DNA of 64,000 nucleotides from assembly GCA_948099385.1 (NCBI GenBank), contig CANUEZ040000199.1:692001-756000 (forward strand), written 5' to 3'. Source of the DNA: Fasciola hepatica (Eukaryota; Platyhelminthes; Trematoda; Plagiorchiida; Fasciolidae). The first letter of the stretch is position 1, and each line of letters starts with the position of its first letter. Of this stretch, positions 1-12,106 are shown piece by piece. Below the pieces are notes generated by a model. That model was not told the origin of the DNA. It was given only the letters and a program-made list of their open reading frames with translations, and made no database searches. The position numbers and the translations under genes are program-made.

Positions 1-840
1 TGCAAGCCTTTAGAATTAAGTTCTTAGTGGTTGAGAGAGGCAAACTATCTGGGATGTTGAAAACTATTGCACTGTTCGCTTTCTTGATACGTCTAAATAT
101 TTCAGAGGCAACGGTATCGAGGACCTTCGTGGCTGAGATTTGGTTTGCCTGGGTCTGGTGTAGAGACGGGTTAAGTAGGAAGGCTGATGGACTTAACTGA
201 CCGATGGTTTGGTCAAAAGCGTCAATCCTAGGGGCGAAACTATTCGTGGTTTTGTTTATTTCTGCGGTTGCTTTGGTAGCATCTCTAAGTATATCTTCGA
301 GGAATACTGAACAACTTTTGAGCGTGCTTTGAATGTGAGGGGTCTCACAACGGCGGGTGCAACCTGTGGTTTTGGGCCGGTGGGGAGCAATGGGAAGCAT
401 AGCTAAGCTGTTGGAGTGAATGACAGTTAGTTCGAAACAGTATCGCGAGACGTAATATAGTGACAGATGAAACATAGTGGGCGAGTTAACGGACTATGGT
501 GAATTTCGGGGTATCAAAAGGTGACAGAAAAAGTGACTAATTAAGTTTGAAAGGCCGGGCATAAAGAGACTCCTGAGGGAGAGTTTTGAACAACCGATTA
601 AGTTATTTGGAAAGCACGAATCTCTAAAACGTTCTGTTGTACTGATTCCCAGTTATAACCGACGCCCGCGGGTTGGTGTGACAGAGTTGTTGCCACTATC
701 AGATCAGTGAATCAGCCAGAATAGCAATGAATACTAAGTACCGCTAGATTATTGATCTCAACGCCAAAAAGCAAAAAAACTTAGACAACCTGATTTTGCG
801 TCAGTGTGACCTAGCCCTCAGATTAAGAAAACTCTGCGCC
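1..840. other. No gene recognised; possible BEL/Pao 5' LTR and leader
   Basis: No coding similarity was recognised on either strand. By position this should hold the 5' LTR and leader of the BEL/Pao remnant that starts near 841, but no matching direct repeat was found at 4.8-5.9 kb, so the LTR assignment is inference only. The sequence is rich in stops in all frames. Confidence 0.3.
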
Positions 841-867
841 GGCCGTCAAATGTAAAACATCAACGCC

Positions 868-1360
868 ACCACCGATCGATTTGCCAGGAGTTGAACTGAA
901 AGTTTACGACGGAGGATCTAAACACTGCTGCGATTTCATCAGGCAGTTCAAAACTTTCGTCGAAAACAAGATAACCGATCCCGGGCAAAGGCTTCCCTAC
1001 CTGACTCATTACTGTCGAGGCCAAACAAGAAAAGCTATCGATGGGTGTACCATGCTCGACCGGAAACAAAGCTCCTCCTGAGCAGGGAAGATTTTGAGCG
1101 ACCTGTTTTGATAGCCATTCAAGGTAACTTGTAATTTAATAGAGGGCGTGATAGTGGAGGCCAAAATAACCAAGGGCGACATCGATATAATGGCCAACCT
1201 AGAGATCAAAATGCAGATCTGCTCAATAGCCCTAGACCATTTAGGTTACAGGGTTGACCCCGATTCAATGCATAACTTGGAGGGTGAAGTCCGTCACCTC
1301 CCCCCCACGAACTACGGGGTCGGTGGGCGTAAGAGGCGGAAATTATAATCCGAGGCGACC
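868..1360 (+). pseudogene. BEL/Pao gag remnant
   Basis: The frame at 881-1081 reads like the BEL gag core: a proline-leading start, then a FDG-like 'VYDGG', an 'FIRQFKTFVE' helix, 'DPGQRLPYLTHYC' and 'ARKAI'-type residues. In the family these form the stretch after the N-terminal coiled coil. A frameshift follows, and the frame at 1148-1348 continues with a 'LGYRVDPDSMHNL' segment typical of the later gag region. Stops at 1081 and 1348 break it. In a working element Gag forms the particle; this copy cannot. Similarity is judged from memory of family patterns, not by a search. Confidence 0.65.
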
Positions 1361-2060
1361 GTGAGGCCAACTTCGGGAGCATGCTTTATATGTCCCAAAG
1401 CCAAGCTACGGGCGGCAGCTTGTCGAACAAGGACCAGATGTGTTCACAGAGGCCGCGCTGGCAGACACCGCGGATTGTTACACCAAGCGAGAGAAAATGC
1501 ACGAGAGACGAACACCAAGCCCAGCGTAATTAGCTCAACGTCATGGTCTGCCAGCAAACCAGTGCGTCTAGTAGTAGCTGCCGGGGTAGTGATGACCCCA
1601 ACTGGGGTGGTCAGAACATTGGTCTTCGTCGACAGTGGATTGGACAGAACCCTGGAGAAGTAGCGGTTTTCTGACAGGCACCGGTTCTCCGGAAGTGTGA
1701 CGTCGTTAGCAGTGAGCACGGTGGGAGGAACACGAGTAGAGGCTGCCAGCTGGTTGAGTTTACAGCTCATCTCTTTAGATGCTAACAAGAAAATCGAATC
1801 AGCGGGGGCATATACGTAAGCTGATCTCCCCATGCGAGCACCAAGTTTGCTGAAGACAATTTTAACTAGGTAGCTCTACCTCAGGATGTAACCGATGTAG
1901 AACGGAAGGACGACAAAGTGGACCTCCTCATCGGCTGCGACGTGCCAGAGGCACTTATGGTACTTGACCAGAGGGTGGGCAACCGCCAGGCACCTTTGCC
2001 GTACGCATGGCACTGGGATGGATGTTATATGGTTCATTAAGGGAATGCGGTTCTGTAAAT
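1361..2060 (+). pseudogene. BEL/Pao aspartic protease remnant
   Basis: The frame open at 1361-1663 ends with a retropepsin-like segment: hydrophobic strand 'LVVAAGVV', then 'LVFVDSGLD', where DSG is the catalytic triad form used by BEL/Pao proteases in place of DTG. It stops a few residues later. In another frame at about 1915-2030 the sequence reads 'VDLLIGCDVPEALMVL', a very characteristic BEL/Pao stretch downstream of the protease, followed by 'DQRVGNRQAP'. The two parts are out of frame with each other. Function in the family is polyprotein cleavage; here it is dead. Confidence 0.7.
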
Positions 2061-2169
2061 TACGTATCAACCGAAGCGAACCGCATAGAGTGTCAAATGC
2101 AGCGGCTATATGAAACCATGTCCCACGACGCTGGAGGCAAAAGACCATCACCGTCTCAAAAGGACCACT

Positions 2170-3400
2170 CCTCTCCGCAAACGGTGCGGCAAAAGCGGTT
2201 CCAGGTTCCCCTCCAATGGCTCACACCAGCTGACCCTCGGCTTGATGACCGAAACTATGCTCTGCAAAGACTACTACGACTGAAAGAAGGCTTTGTTCGA
2301 GGAAGGATCTGTGGGAACGATATACAGAAATATTTTAGCAAAATGACGCCCTAGGCTGCTTTGAACGGATTGCCACAACCACCGACGGTAGGTAGGGGAT
2401 CTGGTATCTACATCGGCACCCAGTTATCAACACCACTAAACCTGAAAAACTGCTGTCGGTCTTCGACTGTGCAGCCAAATTCCAGGACAAGTCGGTAAAC
2501 GATCGCCTGCCACAACAGCTTGACTGAACCACTCCACTGATTGAAGTGTTGTGCCGTTTTAGGGTGCGTATAGTGGCCTTGTCCGCCGACATCAAGGAAA
2601 TGTTTCATCAGGTGAGAATACCGGCAGAACAGCAGGAGGGCCGATAGGATCAGAGGTTCGGACGGCTCTCCGCTCCCTACCGAAGGTGCACTAGGAATAC
2701 AATGGAACGCGAAAACGGACGACTTTGTTTTCGAGCTAAACGTTCTCGGGCTGCCGGTAACCCGACGTGGTATACTCTCAGCTGTCTCTAGTTTGTTCGA
2801 TTCGCTCGGTTCCGCCTCTCCCTGGAAGTAACCTGGAAGGAGCCAGCTGCAGCGGCTCTGCAGTAAGAAAGTACATTGGGACCAGCCACTGGACCATGAA
2901 GACCGGCTGGACTGGGAGGAATTTCTGAACACCTCAAAAAATTAGGAGACATACGGATTTCACGATGTTTACCCCCTTGTCATACAACACGGAAAGGAGA
3001 ACCACACGCCTTTTCTGACGCATCCAAAGTCCGTTATGATCCCGTGGTATACCGACGATGGTGCACGGGAGGTGGACAATATTCTATGAGGATCCTGTTT
3101 GCCAAAGCCGGCGTTGCCCCACCGAAGTCGGCTTCAAACCCGCGCCCTGAACTCTGTGCAGCACTGCACCACTTTAAAAACCTCAGGAGTCGGTTTAGTA
3201 CCTTCGTTGCTAGTCGACTCACAATCATCCATGATGAAACGGCCATGAACCATTGGAAGCGACAAGTCTGGGAATAACCCAGCCGATCTATGCTCCTGAG
3301 GTGCAACCAAATTCTGGCAGCTCGGCACGTAGGCAGGAGGACCTAAATTCCTGCAAATGTCTGAACAGGACTGGCTCATGTACGAGCTAAAACCCCCCTG
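2170..3400 (+). pseudogene. BEL/Pao reverse transcriptase / RNase H remnant
   Basis: At 2575-2640 the + strand reads 'ALSADIKEMFHQVRIP', matching the BEL/Pao reverse transcriptase palm motif around the first catalytic aspartate (usually 'DVKEMFHQ'). At 2690-2830 it reads 'ALGIQWNAKTDDFVFEL' and then 'TRRGILSAVSSLFDSLG', the linker between RT and RNase H. At about 2870-2930 'HWDQPLD' and 'LDWEEFLN' continue this region. The second palm motif (YxDD) is missing, so a deletion between about 2640 and 2690 is likely. Frames change several times. No RNase H catalytic set can be assembled. Confidence 0.7.
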
Positions 3401-3699
3401 GAATTGGAATTGGAGATCAAAGGTGTGGTAATGACAGCCAGAGTCGTAGAAGTGACATTAATTTTGTCACGATTGGCCAGGTTTTTCTCATGGACGAAGA
3501 CGCATCGGTCACGCCTTTGGTTGGTCAGGTTCAAGAGACATTTGCCAGTTATAAAAGTGATCCGCCACTCCAGCCGGATACGAGTGGGTCCGATAAGCCC
3601 CGGTGAAATACGAGCCGCAGAGGACGATTTATTCAAGATGATAAAACGGGAGGCTATCACCCGATAACTCGAGGGGGCCGAAGAAGCGGGATCAATCGT

Positions 3700-4800
3700 C
3701 AAAAGAATATCACCTTCGAAAGGCAACTTGAAGCATTTAAATCCCAACTTCATTATCCGGCTAACACCGGTAGGTGGCAGGCTGACCAACTCCCACCTGA
3801 GCTTTGACACGAAATACCCCATGTTGCTGCCGACTCGACAACCTGTGAAAGAGCTGATGATCCGACTTATCCACGCCGTGTGGAAACGTGTCAGGAAAAG
3901 TCACGTGACAAGCGTTATCTGAAAGTGCCCTTTTTGTTGAGAGGAAGGGCAACTGTTAAATGCGTAATCCGACGTTGTGTACACTAGGAGACTCAATGCC
4001 CCACCTGGCAAACAGCACATGGCCTCGCTGCCAGGATGTGGAGTGGCTCCGGGTTGGTGGCCGTTTGGTGACATCGGGCTGGACTATTTCGAACCCTTGT
4101 GGATCAAGTGTTGGAAGAGGTTGGAAAACAGATATGAGTGCATCGTGATGTGCACGAAGTCAGGCGCGGTACACTTAGTAGTTACGCATCCGATGACAAC
4201 CGACTCTTTCATCTGGGCCTTGCAGCGCTTTATAAACCGAAGAGATATTCCGGCAGATATATATTCCGACAAAGGATCGAGCTTCATGGGCGCTCACCGG
4301 GAACTGCAGCGTTGGCACAAAAGAATGAACAAGGACGAACTGCAGAACCTATCCGTGGTCTATGGCATAGGATGGCACTTCAGTACACCGCAAGCGAGCC
4401 ATCGCGGTGGCGCATGGAAACGCCTGATCCAGTCCACCAGACGAATGCTGCTATCGATCATTGAGAAACGGCCGCCCGACGGCGAAACGTGAAGCATCGT
4501 CATGACTGAGGTCAAGAGAATTCTGAACCACCGCCCCTGGTTCTAGTAACGAACAACGACCCCGCCCATCTGGCACTCACCCCGAATGACTTATTGATGT
4601 TAAGGTCGAACGAGGGTTTCCATGGACCTCCATCGACGGAAGCAGGCAAACTAACTTGCCAGAGGTTTTTGAGGCGAAGGCTGCGGCAGTAATAAAAATA
4701 ATAGTGGTATATTTCTGGACCGTGGTCAAGGGGCACGCATGTAATCATGATCAGAGTTCGCAATACCACTGAACGCGATGGAAGATTTACAAATTTCAAA
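3700..4800 (+). pseudogene. BEL/Pao integrase remnant
   Basis: The frame at 3728-3922 holds 'VGGRL' and 'FDTKYPMLLP', the BEL/Pao segment before the integrase zinc finger. The frame at 3977-4492 is the catalytic core: 'DIGLDYFEPL' with the first Asp, 'AVHLVVTHPMTTDSFIWAL', 'IYSDKGSSFMGAHREL' with the second Asp (family form is DNG), and 'SHRGGAWKRLIQS', where the catalytic Glu of the usual W-E-R is replaced by Lys. The frame near 4540-4600 continues with 'LALTPNDLL', the post-core segment. A stop at 4492, frameshifts and the lost Glu make it non-functional. Confidence 0.8.
4686..4800 (-). repeat. 3' end of a non-LTR/SINE-like element with ATT-rich tail
   Basis: Read on -, this runs through 'catgattacatgcgtgcccc', 'gaccacggtccagaaatata' and ends in an interrupted ATT tract. 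The same 3' end is found on - at 18,322-18,440 and on + at about 56,070-56,130, so it is a dispersed family terminus. It overlaps the end of the BEL remnant, implying a later insertion there. Confidence 0.5.
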
Positions 4801-5895
4801 GACGGATTCGTTCATCGCAGCAACAATGTACTGAGGCTGAGGAGAGTTTGGATGAAGCAAAGGGCCTGGAGAATACACGGCAGTATGAATTAATTTCGAG
4901 TCAGGTGCGGTAATAATAATGAATGGGCCGGATATAGGAATGTTCAGACGGACATTGTCTTAGGATGTAGGAAACACAATATTCACAAGAATGATACAAG
5001 GAAATGGTCAGTATTGCATACTCGGGTTCACTTAAGAAGGTAACTGGAGTTGAGGCAAGGACGGTAGGGAATAATTTCTTGAAGGTTCGCAGAGTAATAC
5101 TAATTTTCACAGATTTGTAGATATGAAAAGGAATAGCACCCCTTGAAAGGGTGAGGCAATTTCCATGAGAAGTAGTGTGCGTCATCTAGTGTGGGCAGTT
5201 CGCCGCTTGTGGAAGATGGATGAAGTTCCAGGAAGGAATAATCAGCAATTGGAATGCCGTGTTCACGACGGACAAAATAAGGCAAGTCAAGGGTGAAAAC
5301 CTTTGCGATAGACCAGGCTACGCTGGCAAATTGGCGAATACATCACCCTGTGGAGTTTCTCGCGGCTTTATTTTGTCCGTGTTTCGCTTTTTGGGTAAGG
5401 GTTAACTGCGGTTTTTGTTCGCTGTTTCATCATGGGAAAGGGATCACCGCAAATCTTGACCGATCACTATTTAATTAGGAGTCCTCGCACGGTGGTTTAA
5501 ATGGTTTCGACATCGGGAGGTTCTTGTAGTGAAAATTACTCAGTAAGCCTCAGAGGGACATATGCAGCAACGCCAGGACTTCTTGTGGGTGAAACCAGGT
5601 GGCTGGATTCTGTTCGCGGTGGCCGGCCCATGGTGCGGTTGTAGACGGGCAGAGAAAAAGATAAACTGTCTTCACGATATATTGCAGCCAGGAAACGATG
5701 TTCGGGTGGTTCTGAAATTAAAATAGTGAGGATCACAGTCTGGGAGATGTTCCAGCTGAGGGTTAGCGTGAGCAAAATAACAGATAAGGGTACGGAGGTT
5801 GGAAGTGAGGCACAAATGTCTTAGTGAAATGAGGAATCGTTGTTACTGTGATCCGATATTCGTGAGGGCTAACTGCGTCTGCAATACAAGGTATA
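4801..5895. other. No gene recognised
   Basis: Short ORFs exist on both strands but none shows a recognisable motif. The - strand ORFs at 4901-5285 might be the far 3' part of the element whose tail is at 4686-4800, but this cannot be supported from sequence alone. Confidence 0.3.
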
Positions 5896-6584
5896 GTTAT
5901 TGACTACCGATTCGGCCGTTCACCGGGAAGTCTTATCTTTCGCGGGTAATAAGTTGGTGGAGGTGCACTTTGACTGCAGGGTCTGTGGGCTTCGTGAGGA
6001 GGAAGTTGGGACACACTAAGAACACAAATGGCAAGTTTGTATGATAGGTTCAGAAGATATATGACACATCCTATCGCGGTGTATCTACAGGTCTAATGTT
6101 GCAGGTTGCTGTTAGGTAAGGCTGAAAACTAGAGAGTGGGCTGGATTCTAGGACAAGAGAATCGCCGCTTTCTTACAGAAGGGAGGAAATGTAGATGAGT
6201 GGGCGAAAAATACAGGCGCTTTTCGCTGCTTTCATTCCTGTATGATTGTATATACAATAATATCTACATGTATATAATAAGTGCTTTGACGAGACGTGGC
6301 TGTCGTCTGATGTATTGAATTGTTGTCCACAGCCACGGTGATTTTGTAGCTGACGTCAACAAACACGCCAGGCCTGCATGGGGGGAGGTACGAGGTGGTT
6401 GAAATTTAGAGCGGGAGGTGGGTAAGCATACGTGGAGAGAGACAAGTTCGCTATCACCTCAATCACTCTCGTGCACAGGAACCACAAGCATGTCAAGCGG
6501 AAAAGGGCGGTGTGGGGTTTTCCTTTTCGCAGGATCAGGTCTGAGCTGATGGGAGACACCCATGATTGGAGGTTGCCCATTCCC
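5896..6584 (+). repeat. Direct repeat, copy 1 (near-identical core 6,000-6,584)
   Basis: From about 6000 to 6584 the sequence is repeated almost unchanged at 8,133-8,716 in the same orientation; only about five single-base differences were seen by eye. The preceding 100 bp (from 5896) also match 7,931 onward but with many differences. No coding function was recognised. It contains an AT-rich segment 'tatatacaataatatctaca'. Confidence 0.85.
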
Positions 6585-7930
6585 TTCACAGCCCGATTTT
6601 ACTGGTATATATAGATCAAATTTCGCCGAAGAGTGCCGGGAGAAAATCATCATAAGGCAGCTCTTTGGAGAAGCCTGTGACACTGTCAGTGGAACGGATC
6701 TTCCAGAGGTAGCGATCTATTTTCCACCATTTTAACAAATTCGGAGGTCACCTGATGTCCCTGACCATCCTTTGCAACACTGATGGGAACTTAACGGAAG
6801 AAAGCGGTAGCATCATGAGGACGTTCGGTCCATTGGTAGGGCGCCAAAATAACTGAGCCTGCGAGCCTACCCAAGTGGGACCAAGGATGGACTAGGCCGC
6901 CTTGCACCAGAACACTTTACCGATGGGGTCTCCAATCGAGCTGAGAAGCTTGTGTTGTTATGAGGAAATACTCACGGTGTTGCGCGAACTCTGTCTAACG
7001 GGGAAGAAGAAGGAGGCCTGGAACGGGCAATCGCAGGCATGCCAGCTGGACGCGAACGTTGTGGTTTGTGTGAATGGCGGCCGAACGCTCAACAGCCAGC
7101 ACACAGGTCGGTGAGTGGGAGAAGGAGCTGGTACCGAAGCAATGACACTGGTAAGCTTCGCCCGTTTTATGACAGGTGCTATTGCACCAGCGCCAATCTG
7201 TGGCACCCTAGACCCCGCCATAGTCCACCTGGACCATCTTCTTCGCAGCCACTAGGGAGCAGCCTACCCTTGTACGAAACCAGGCCACAAAGTCAGAAAC
7301 AGGTTGGATCCTTCTTTCCTGTGATTTCGATATGATTTGCTCGTGCTAAATCATTATATGTTCAGGTGAAGGTTATTGGAGCCGTTTTGTGTGGTATGGC
7401 TGCTACGGGATAGAGGAGAAGCTTGATCAACGCGTAGTTGACGGCAATAGTCGAAAACATTGAAATAGCCCCTTTGTTGTATTGCTCCAACCGCGGTAAA
7501 TGGAGGGAAGTTAACCGTCAGAGGAATGACCATGTTGAACTAAGACCTAGGTGATGTTTTTAAAAAGCAGCCTCAAAAGGTGGCCGAAGGAATTCCGTAA
7601 GATATGACGGTCGGGAAATATGCTTTGGTGGAAGGTAGGGTGAGCAACTGATACCTCACAGAAAACGTTATATCAGTGAAACGGAAAAAGATGAGCCTTT
7701 GGTCGGGACCGGGTCAATATCAGCAGCATCGCAAAGACACCGGAAACGGAAGGTCACGTAACACATTCAGGTGAGTTCCCGGAAGACAACGACACGTTAT
7801 TATGGAGAGAAAGAATGGACCAGGCAGATGTTGTTGGATTCGGATTGACTTTGGGAATACAAACCCCATTTGAATGGCTCTTGGAGCAGTTCCATTTGGT
7901 TGGCAAGCGTAGAGGCAGCATTTTATCGAA
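6585..7930. other. No gene recognised; spacer between direct repeats
   Basis: ORFs here reach at most 98 codons and show no recognisable domain. It sits between the two copies of the 0.57-kb direct repeat, giving an overall period of about 2.1 kb. Confidence 0.3.
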
Positions 7931-8716
7931 GTTATTGACTACCAAATCGGTCGTTTACCGGGAAGTCCTAACTTTCTATGTTAATAAGTTTGCGGAAGTG
8001 CATTTTGACTATAGGTTCTGAGGGCTACTTGGGGAAGCAGCTGGGCGACACGAAGAATCTGAATGGCAAGTTTCCATAATAGGTCTAGAGAGTATATGAC
8101 AAAATCCCACAGTTGTATTTTACGGGTCACGAGGAAGCAGCTGGGACAAACTAAGAACACAAATGGCAAGTTTGTATGATAGATTCAGAAGATATATGAC
8201 ACATCCTATCGCGGTGTATCTACAGGTCTAATGTTGCAGGTTGCTGTTAGGTAAGGCTGAAAACTAGAGAGTGGGCTGGATTCTAGGACAAGAGGATCGC
8301 CGCTTTCTTACAGAAGGGAGGAAATGTAGATGAGTGGGCGAAAAATACAGGCGCTTTTCGCTGCTTTCATTCCTGTATGATTGTATATACAATAATATCT
8401 ACATGTATATAATAAGTGCTTTGATGAGACGTGGCTGTCGTCTGATGTATTGAATTGTTGTCCACAGCCACGGTGATTTTGTAGCTGACGTCAACAAACA
8501 CGCCAGGCCTGCATGGGGGGAGGTACGAGGTGGTTGAAATTTAGAGCGGGAGGTGGGTAAGCATACGTGGAGAGAGACAAGTTTGCTATCACCTCAATCA
8601 CTCTCGTGCACAGGAACCACAAGCATGTCAAGCAGAAAAGGGCGGTGTGGGGTTTTCCTTTTCGCAGGATCAGGTCTGAGCTGATGGGAGACACCCATGA
8701 TTGGAGGTTGCCCATT
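7931..8716 (+). repeat. Direct repeat, copy 2, with internal 98-bp tandem duplication
   Basis: The part from about 8133 to 8716 is the near-identical second copy of 6,000-6,584. Just before it, about 8036-8133 is a diverged extra copy of the repeat start ('gaagcagctggg', 'aatggcaagttt', 'tatatgacaa'), so the repeat start occurs twice in a row here. This explains why the period is about 2,035 bp at its beginning and 2,135 bp in its body. Confidence 0.8.
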
Positions 8717-10547
8717 TCCTACATTGTTGGTTATCAGTGATCAAATCGTTCCCACTAAGTCTTTTTGTTTTCCACTTGCTTACCGGCTGTGCAAGCTCGG
8801 CGGGATTGGTTGGTGAAATCAAGGCCATTGAACATGGAGGATTTCGTGTTGATCGCAGACGAACACGTGCATTTCTACCCCTGACCTTTCGAACGTTGTC
8901 ATGAAAACCACCAATAGCTCTGACGAAATGATAGGAACTATTAAGGTTAAGACCGCCAACGAAAAGCTAATCACCGACGTACGCAGTATCAGCCTCCTCG
9001 AGAATGAAGGCTGGGAAGATGATAACACAGAAACCCAGTAGGCTGTTCCGTATTCGTCTCTAAAGTGGTTAAGGGAACCTTCCATGTGTGAGGCATTTAC
9101 GATATACTGAAGTATTGAACTATCATTCACCCTGACACGTACACATTGCGTAATACACGTTTATAACTAGTGACCCCAATCAAACACGTTTCAGTGCCCG
9201 CTGTTGTTTGTTGAGGCTACAGAAGGCTATTCCCATATGTACTCTCTTATATAATACATGTTTATACTACATGGCCTTCGTCAAAGCATGCCGCAAAGCT
9301 GACTGTTCCTCCTTTGTCACTTGCATCATGGAAGATAACTCATATGGGTTGTAGTCATTACTATTTGCTCATATACCAGGGTGCGACTTCACCCATGACA
9401 CCTACACGCACACACACTCAAACGAACACGCGCGCCTGAAGCCTGACGGCCCTCCCGAGGACAGCGCTTAAGTTTCTTCTTCACGCCTGCCAGTGGTCAG
9501 CCGTTTTCATGGGTGACGCAGAATAATATGGCCTCCGTGTGGCCACCGGATAAAGTGCGATAGTAAGTAGAATGTCGACAGCAAGGTATTAGGTACCCGC
9601 ACTGAGAGCAAGGGCAAGGTAGGTAGGAAGAATCAGCAAACTTGTTCCAAAAGTTTGAATCTGCTAAGAATCGGGAGGATTTTGGTGGGCAGTGTAACGA
9701 CCGGTAGTGGAAAATCTTCCCCAAAACACTGCATTCCCATGTTTCCTCAACATCACTCACTTATTCACACTATTGGCTTGTTTTTGTGCACTGTGTTTTT
9801 ATGAACCAACGTTTGTTTGTTCGCGCCCAGCGCGCTGCTCTGTCATGTGCTTATTCTGTACCTGCGTGATACACGTGCTCCTTTCTCGCAAGCCGCAATT
9901 CGGTTCTTGTTTTCTGAGTCCCTGTGGTCGTACAATTGAGGTTCGTATCTGTTTTGTGTGATTCTTCATTTAACAATCCAGTATCGTAGACTTTCACGAA
10001 TAATCGCGTTCTGATTTTGGGATCCGTTGCAAATTTGGCTACGTATTACTCAAAGGAGTCTTACGTCTGCACATCTTTGCAGACATCCAATACGCCAAAT
10101 GCGCGCCGGCCAAAGCGCTGAACTTGACTGCTTCGAGCACCGTTATGATAAAGGTGATTTTTGTAAGTGCATTGAGCTTGAGGAGTCCTTGTTCTGATGA
10201 CCGGGTTGCTGGAATCCCGAGGAGTAGTGCCAGTAGAAGACCATTGAATGCCCTGCAAGTACCGTACTTCCCTAATCATTATGCTGTCATATCTAGCGAG
10301 AAAAATGTTCACAGTTGTTTGTCACGGGATGAGATAAGCGAAAAAGCCTTAAAGAGGTAGATTCCAAAAAACGGAAAATTTGCTGTAGTCTGGCCGTAGT
10401 GGCAGCTGTGATTTTGGAGAGATAAATTACCAGTTTCATGCAACAACCTGGGTGAAGGACAGTATTAGCGGGAAGAAGACTGGGTATTTGCAAAGTCTGA
10501 GGTCAGATTTTTGGACGAATCGCTAAACAGGGGAAATTTTAAAGGGT
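8717..10547. other. No gene recognised
   Basis: No protein domain was recognised on either strand. At 9390-9440 there is a CA-rich patch ('cacgcacacacactcaaacg'). About 9,890-10,040 is loosely similar to the interior of the inverted repeat near 13,870-13,990 and 25,000-25,090 ('ttgaggttcgtat', 'ttttgggatccgtt'), suggesting another diverged copy of the same repeat. Confidence 0.35.
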
Positions 10548-11159
10548 TTAGTGAGAGACTATCCTGAGGCTAAGTGTTAATTGGCAGTGTGACGAACAAG
10601 CCAAAGCGAGCCAATTAGAGCACAAAAAGGTGTGTGAATTGAATAAAGATAACTTGAAGCAGACTTCAATGCTGGGGGGATGTAGGGTCAAGCGGTAAGA
10701 CAATGATTGGAGAAACCGGAATAGACTGGTCGTGGCTGAAAGGATGACCGTTAGAACTTGTCTGCGGAGGAATTTCTGCGGTTCACAGTGTGGGAGAATA
10801 TGGAAGGGATAAGGTTTCAAAAATGCCGGCTAGAAGGCATTTCCTACTTCAAGCGTTTGGGCCTCAGGCAAAGATGGCGGTTAATATCAAGGCATTACCA
10901 TCGGTGAGATATTATTCCTTTTACTTTTTGAACTGGATGGGCGATGCACATTAACGAATTTAAATGGGGGATGGTGTTGCAAAATCTGAAATATTTCATC
11001 AGCAAGTAATTATATCTCATTGTTAGCCTGGAGTTCGGACAAAGAACATGCAAATTTCTATGAAAGAGAAAGCGAAGGCAGGTTGACTGGACACGAGGTG
11101 TGTCGATAAAAGAAAATATCAGGTGGTAGGTAAGCCTATGGTGCAAATGAAATTTGGGT

Positions 11160-11684
11160 CCCTCGTGGCCTAGCTATAATTGTTCCCCAAAGCGAAGCTT
11201 GTTAGGATGACCAAGTAGCTGTTTTGTAAGTGAGCTTTACAAAAATTCTGAAGCTAGTCCGTCAGCATGAACGGCATTCGTAAAGATAATACAGAATTAC
11301 TCCAGGAAGCCTCTGACATAGTACTTATGGGAAAACAGTTTTTTCTCACTCAGAATAACTGAGCTTGGTAGGGATTCCACGGAATTCTTGGCCCTTGCTG
11401 CTTTAAAATATAGGTGTTCCGAGACTTTTAGGGTACGCGATCAGAGCTACCCAAAGTCTGCTAATGATGGGCCGTCGGTCTCAGGGGAGCTGTGTGTGAG
11501 AAAAGGGTTCAAAGTGACTTGACAGCTTACAGACATGAACGAGCTTTACTCAACAGAGTAATCCATCTCCCAGGAATAACGCCGTCGTACAAGACGCTCT
11601 GGATCATATTGTGTATTAGGAGTTTCTTCGCGAAGGTCACCGAGTGAGAATAAATACACGATCTTAACGTCATCGGCAAGAAGG
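11160..11684 (-). pseudogene. CR1-like reverse transcriptase, palm/thumb remnant beyond the arm
   Basis: On - just outside the inverted repeat the left copy continues through 'LADDVKIVY', the second catalytic motif of a CR1-type reverse transcriptase, in frame-shifted pieces. The right copy loses this part, because it is joined to gypsy sequence at 25,697. Further downstream (- strand, 11.5-11.2 kb) thumb-like pieces such as 'PKSLGTPIF' occur among stops. Not functional. Confidence 0.5.
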
Positions 11685-11798
11685 AGGGAATACCGTTGTG
11701 CATTGCAGATAAGACATCATTGATGTATATGTCAAATATAATTGGTCCTTGTGTGCCCCTTGAATGGCGCCGCTGGTGACGGGGAAGGGTCGTGAGAA

Positions 11799-12106
11799 GT
11801 GGTAATCAATCGACACAACATGACTGCGGTAAGAAATTTTGAAGAAAAACTAGTTGAAAACGGGGGATTTATGTCCATGGGCTCTCAGTTTGGTCAAGAG
11901 CCACAAGTGAGAGGCACGGTCAAATCCCTTAGCCGTACCCAGGATGACGCGCGGGTACTTCCCACTCCTATGCTGCTTCAGTGACTAGGTTCGAAAATAT
12001 CAGCTGACGTGTTCCAAGAGAGGATTTGAGAAAGCCACGTTGACTTCCATGTATTGGACTATTGGACAATAAATACTGAGAAAGGCGAACTTTACTTAAG
12101 TATCCA
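11799..12106 (-). pseudogene. CR1-like reverse transcriptase fingers/palm remnant (left arm)
   Basis: The - strand of this arm carries the same RT pieces as 25,270-25,600 on +: a 'QRGFLKSSLGTRQL' segment (family 'QHGFR' motif), an 'AKGFDRASHLWLLTKLRAHG' segment (first catalytic Asp within 'AFD', here GFD) and 'VTSGAIQG'. They lie in different frames. The segment ends at the insertion junction 12,106. Confidence 0.6.

Larger units (their letters stand above)
841..4800 (+). mobile_element. Degenerate BEL/Pao LTR retrotransposon (internal region)
   Basis: Read frame by frame on +, this segment keeps the order gag, aspartic protease, reverse transcriptase, RNase H region, integrase, which is the BEL/Pao order (Sinbad is a flatworm example). 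Recognisable peptides are scattered over three frames and separated by stops and frameshifts, so no complete polyprotein remains. LTRs were not identified. Length from the gag start to the post-integrase region is about 4 kb, shorter than usual for the family, suggesting internal deletions, mostly in the RT to RNase H part. It is a molecular fossil. The class is fairly sure, the exact ends are not. Confidence 0.8.
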
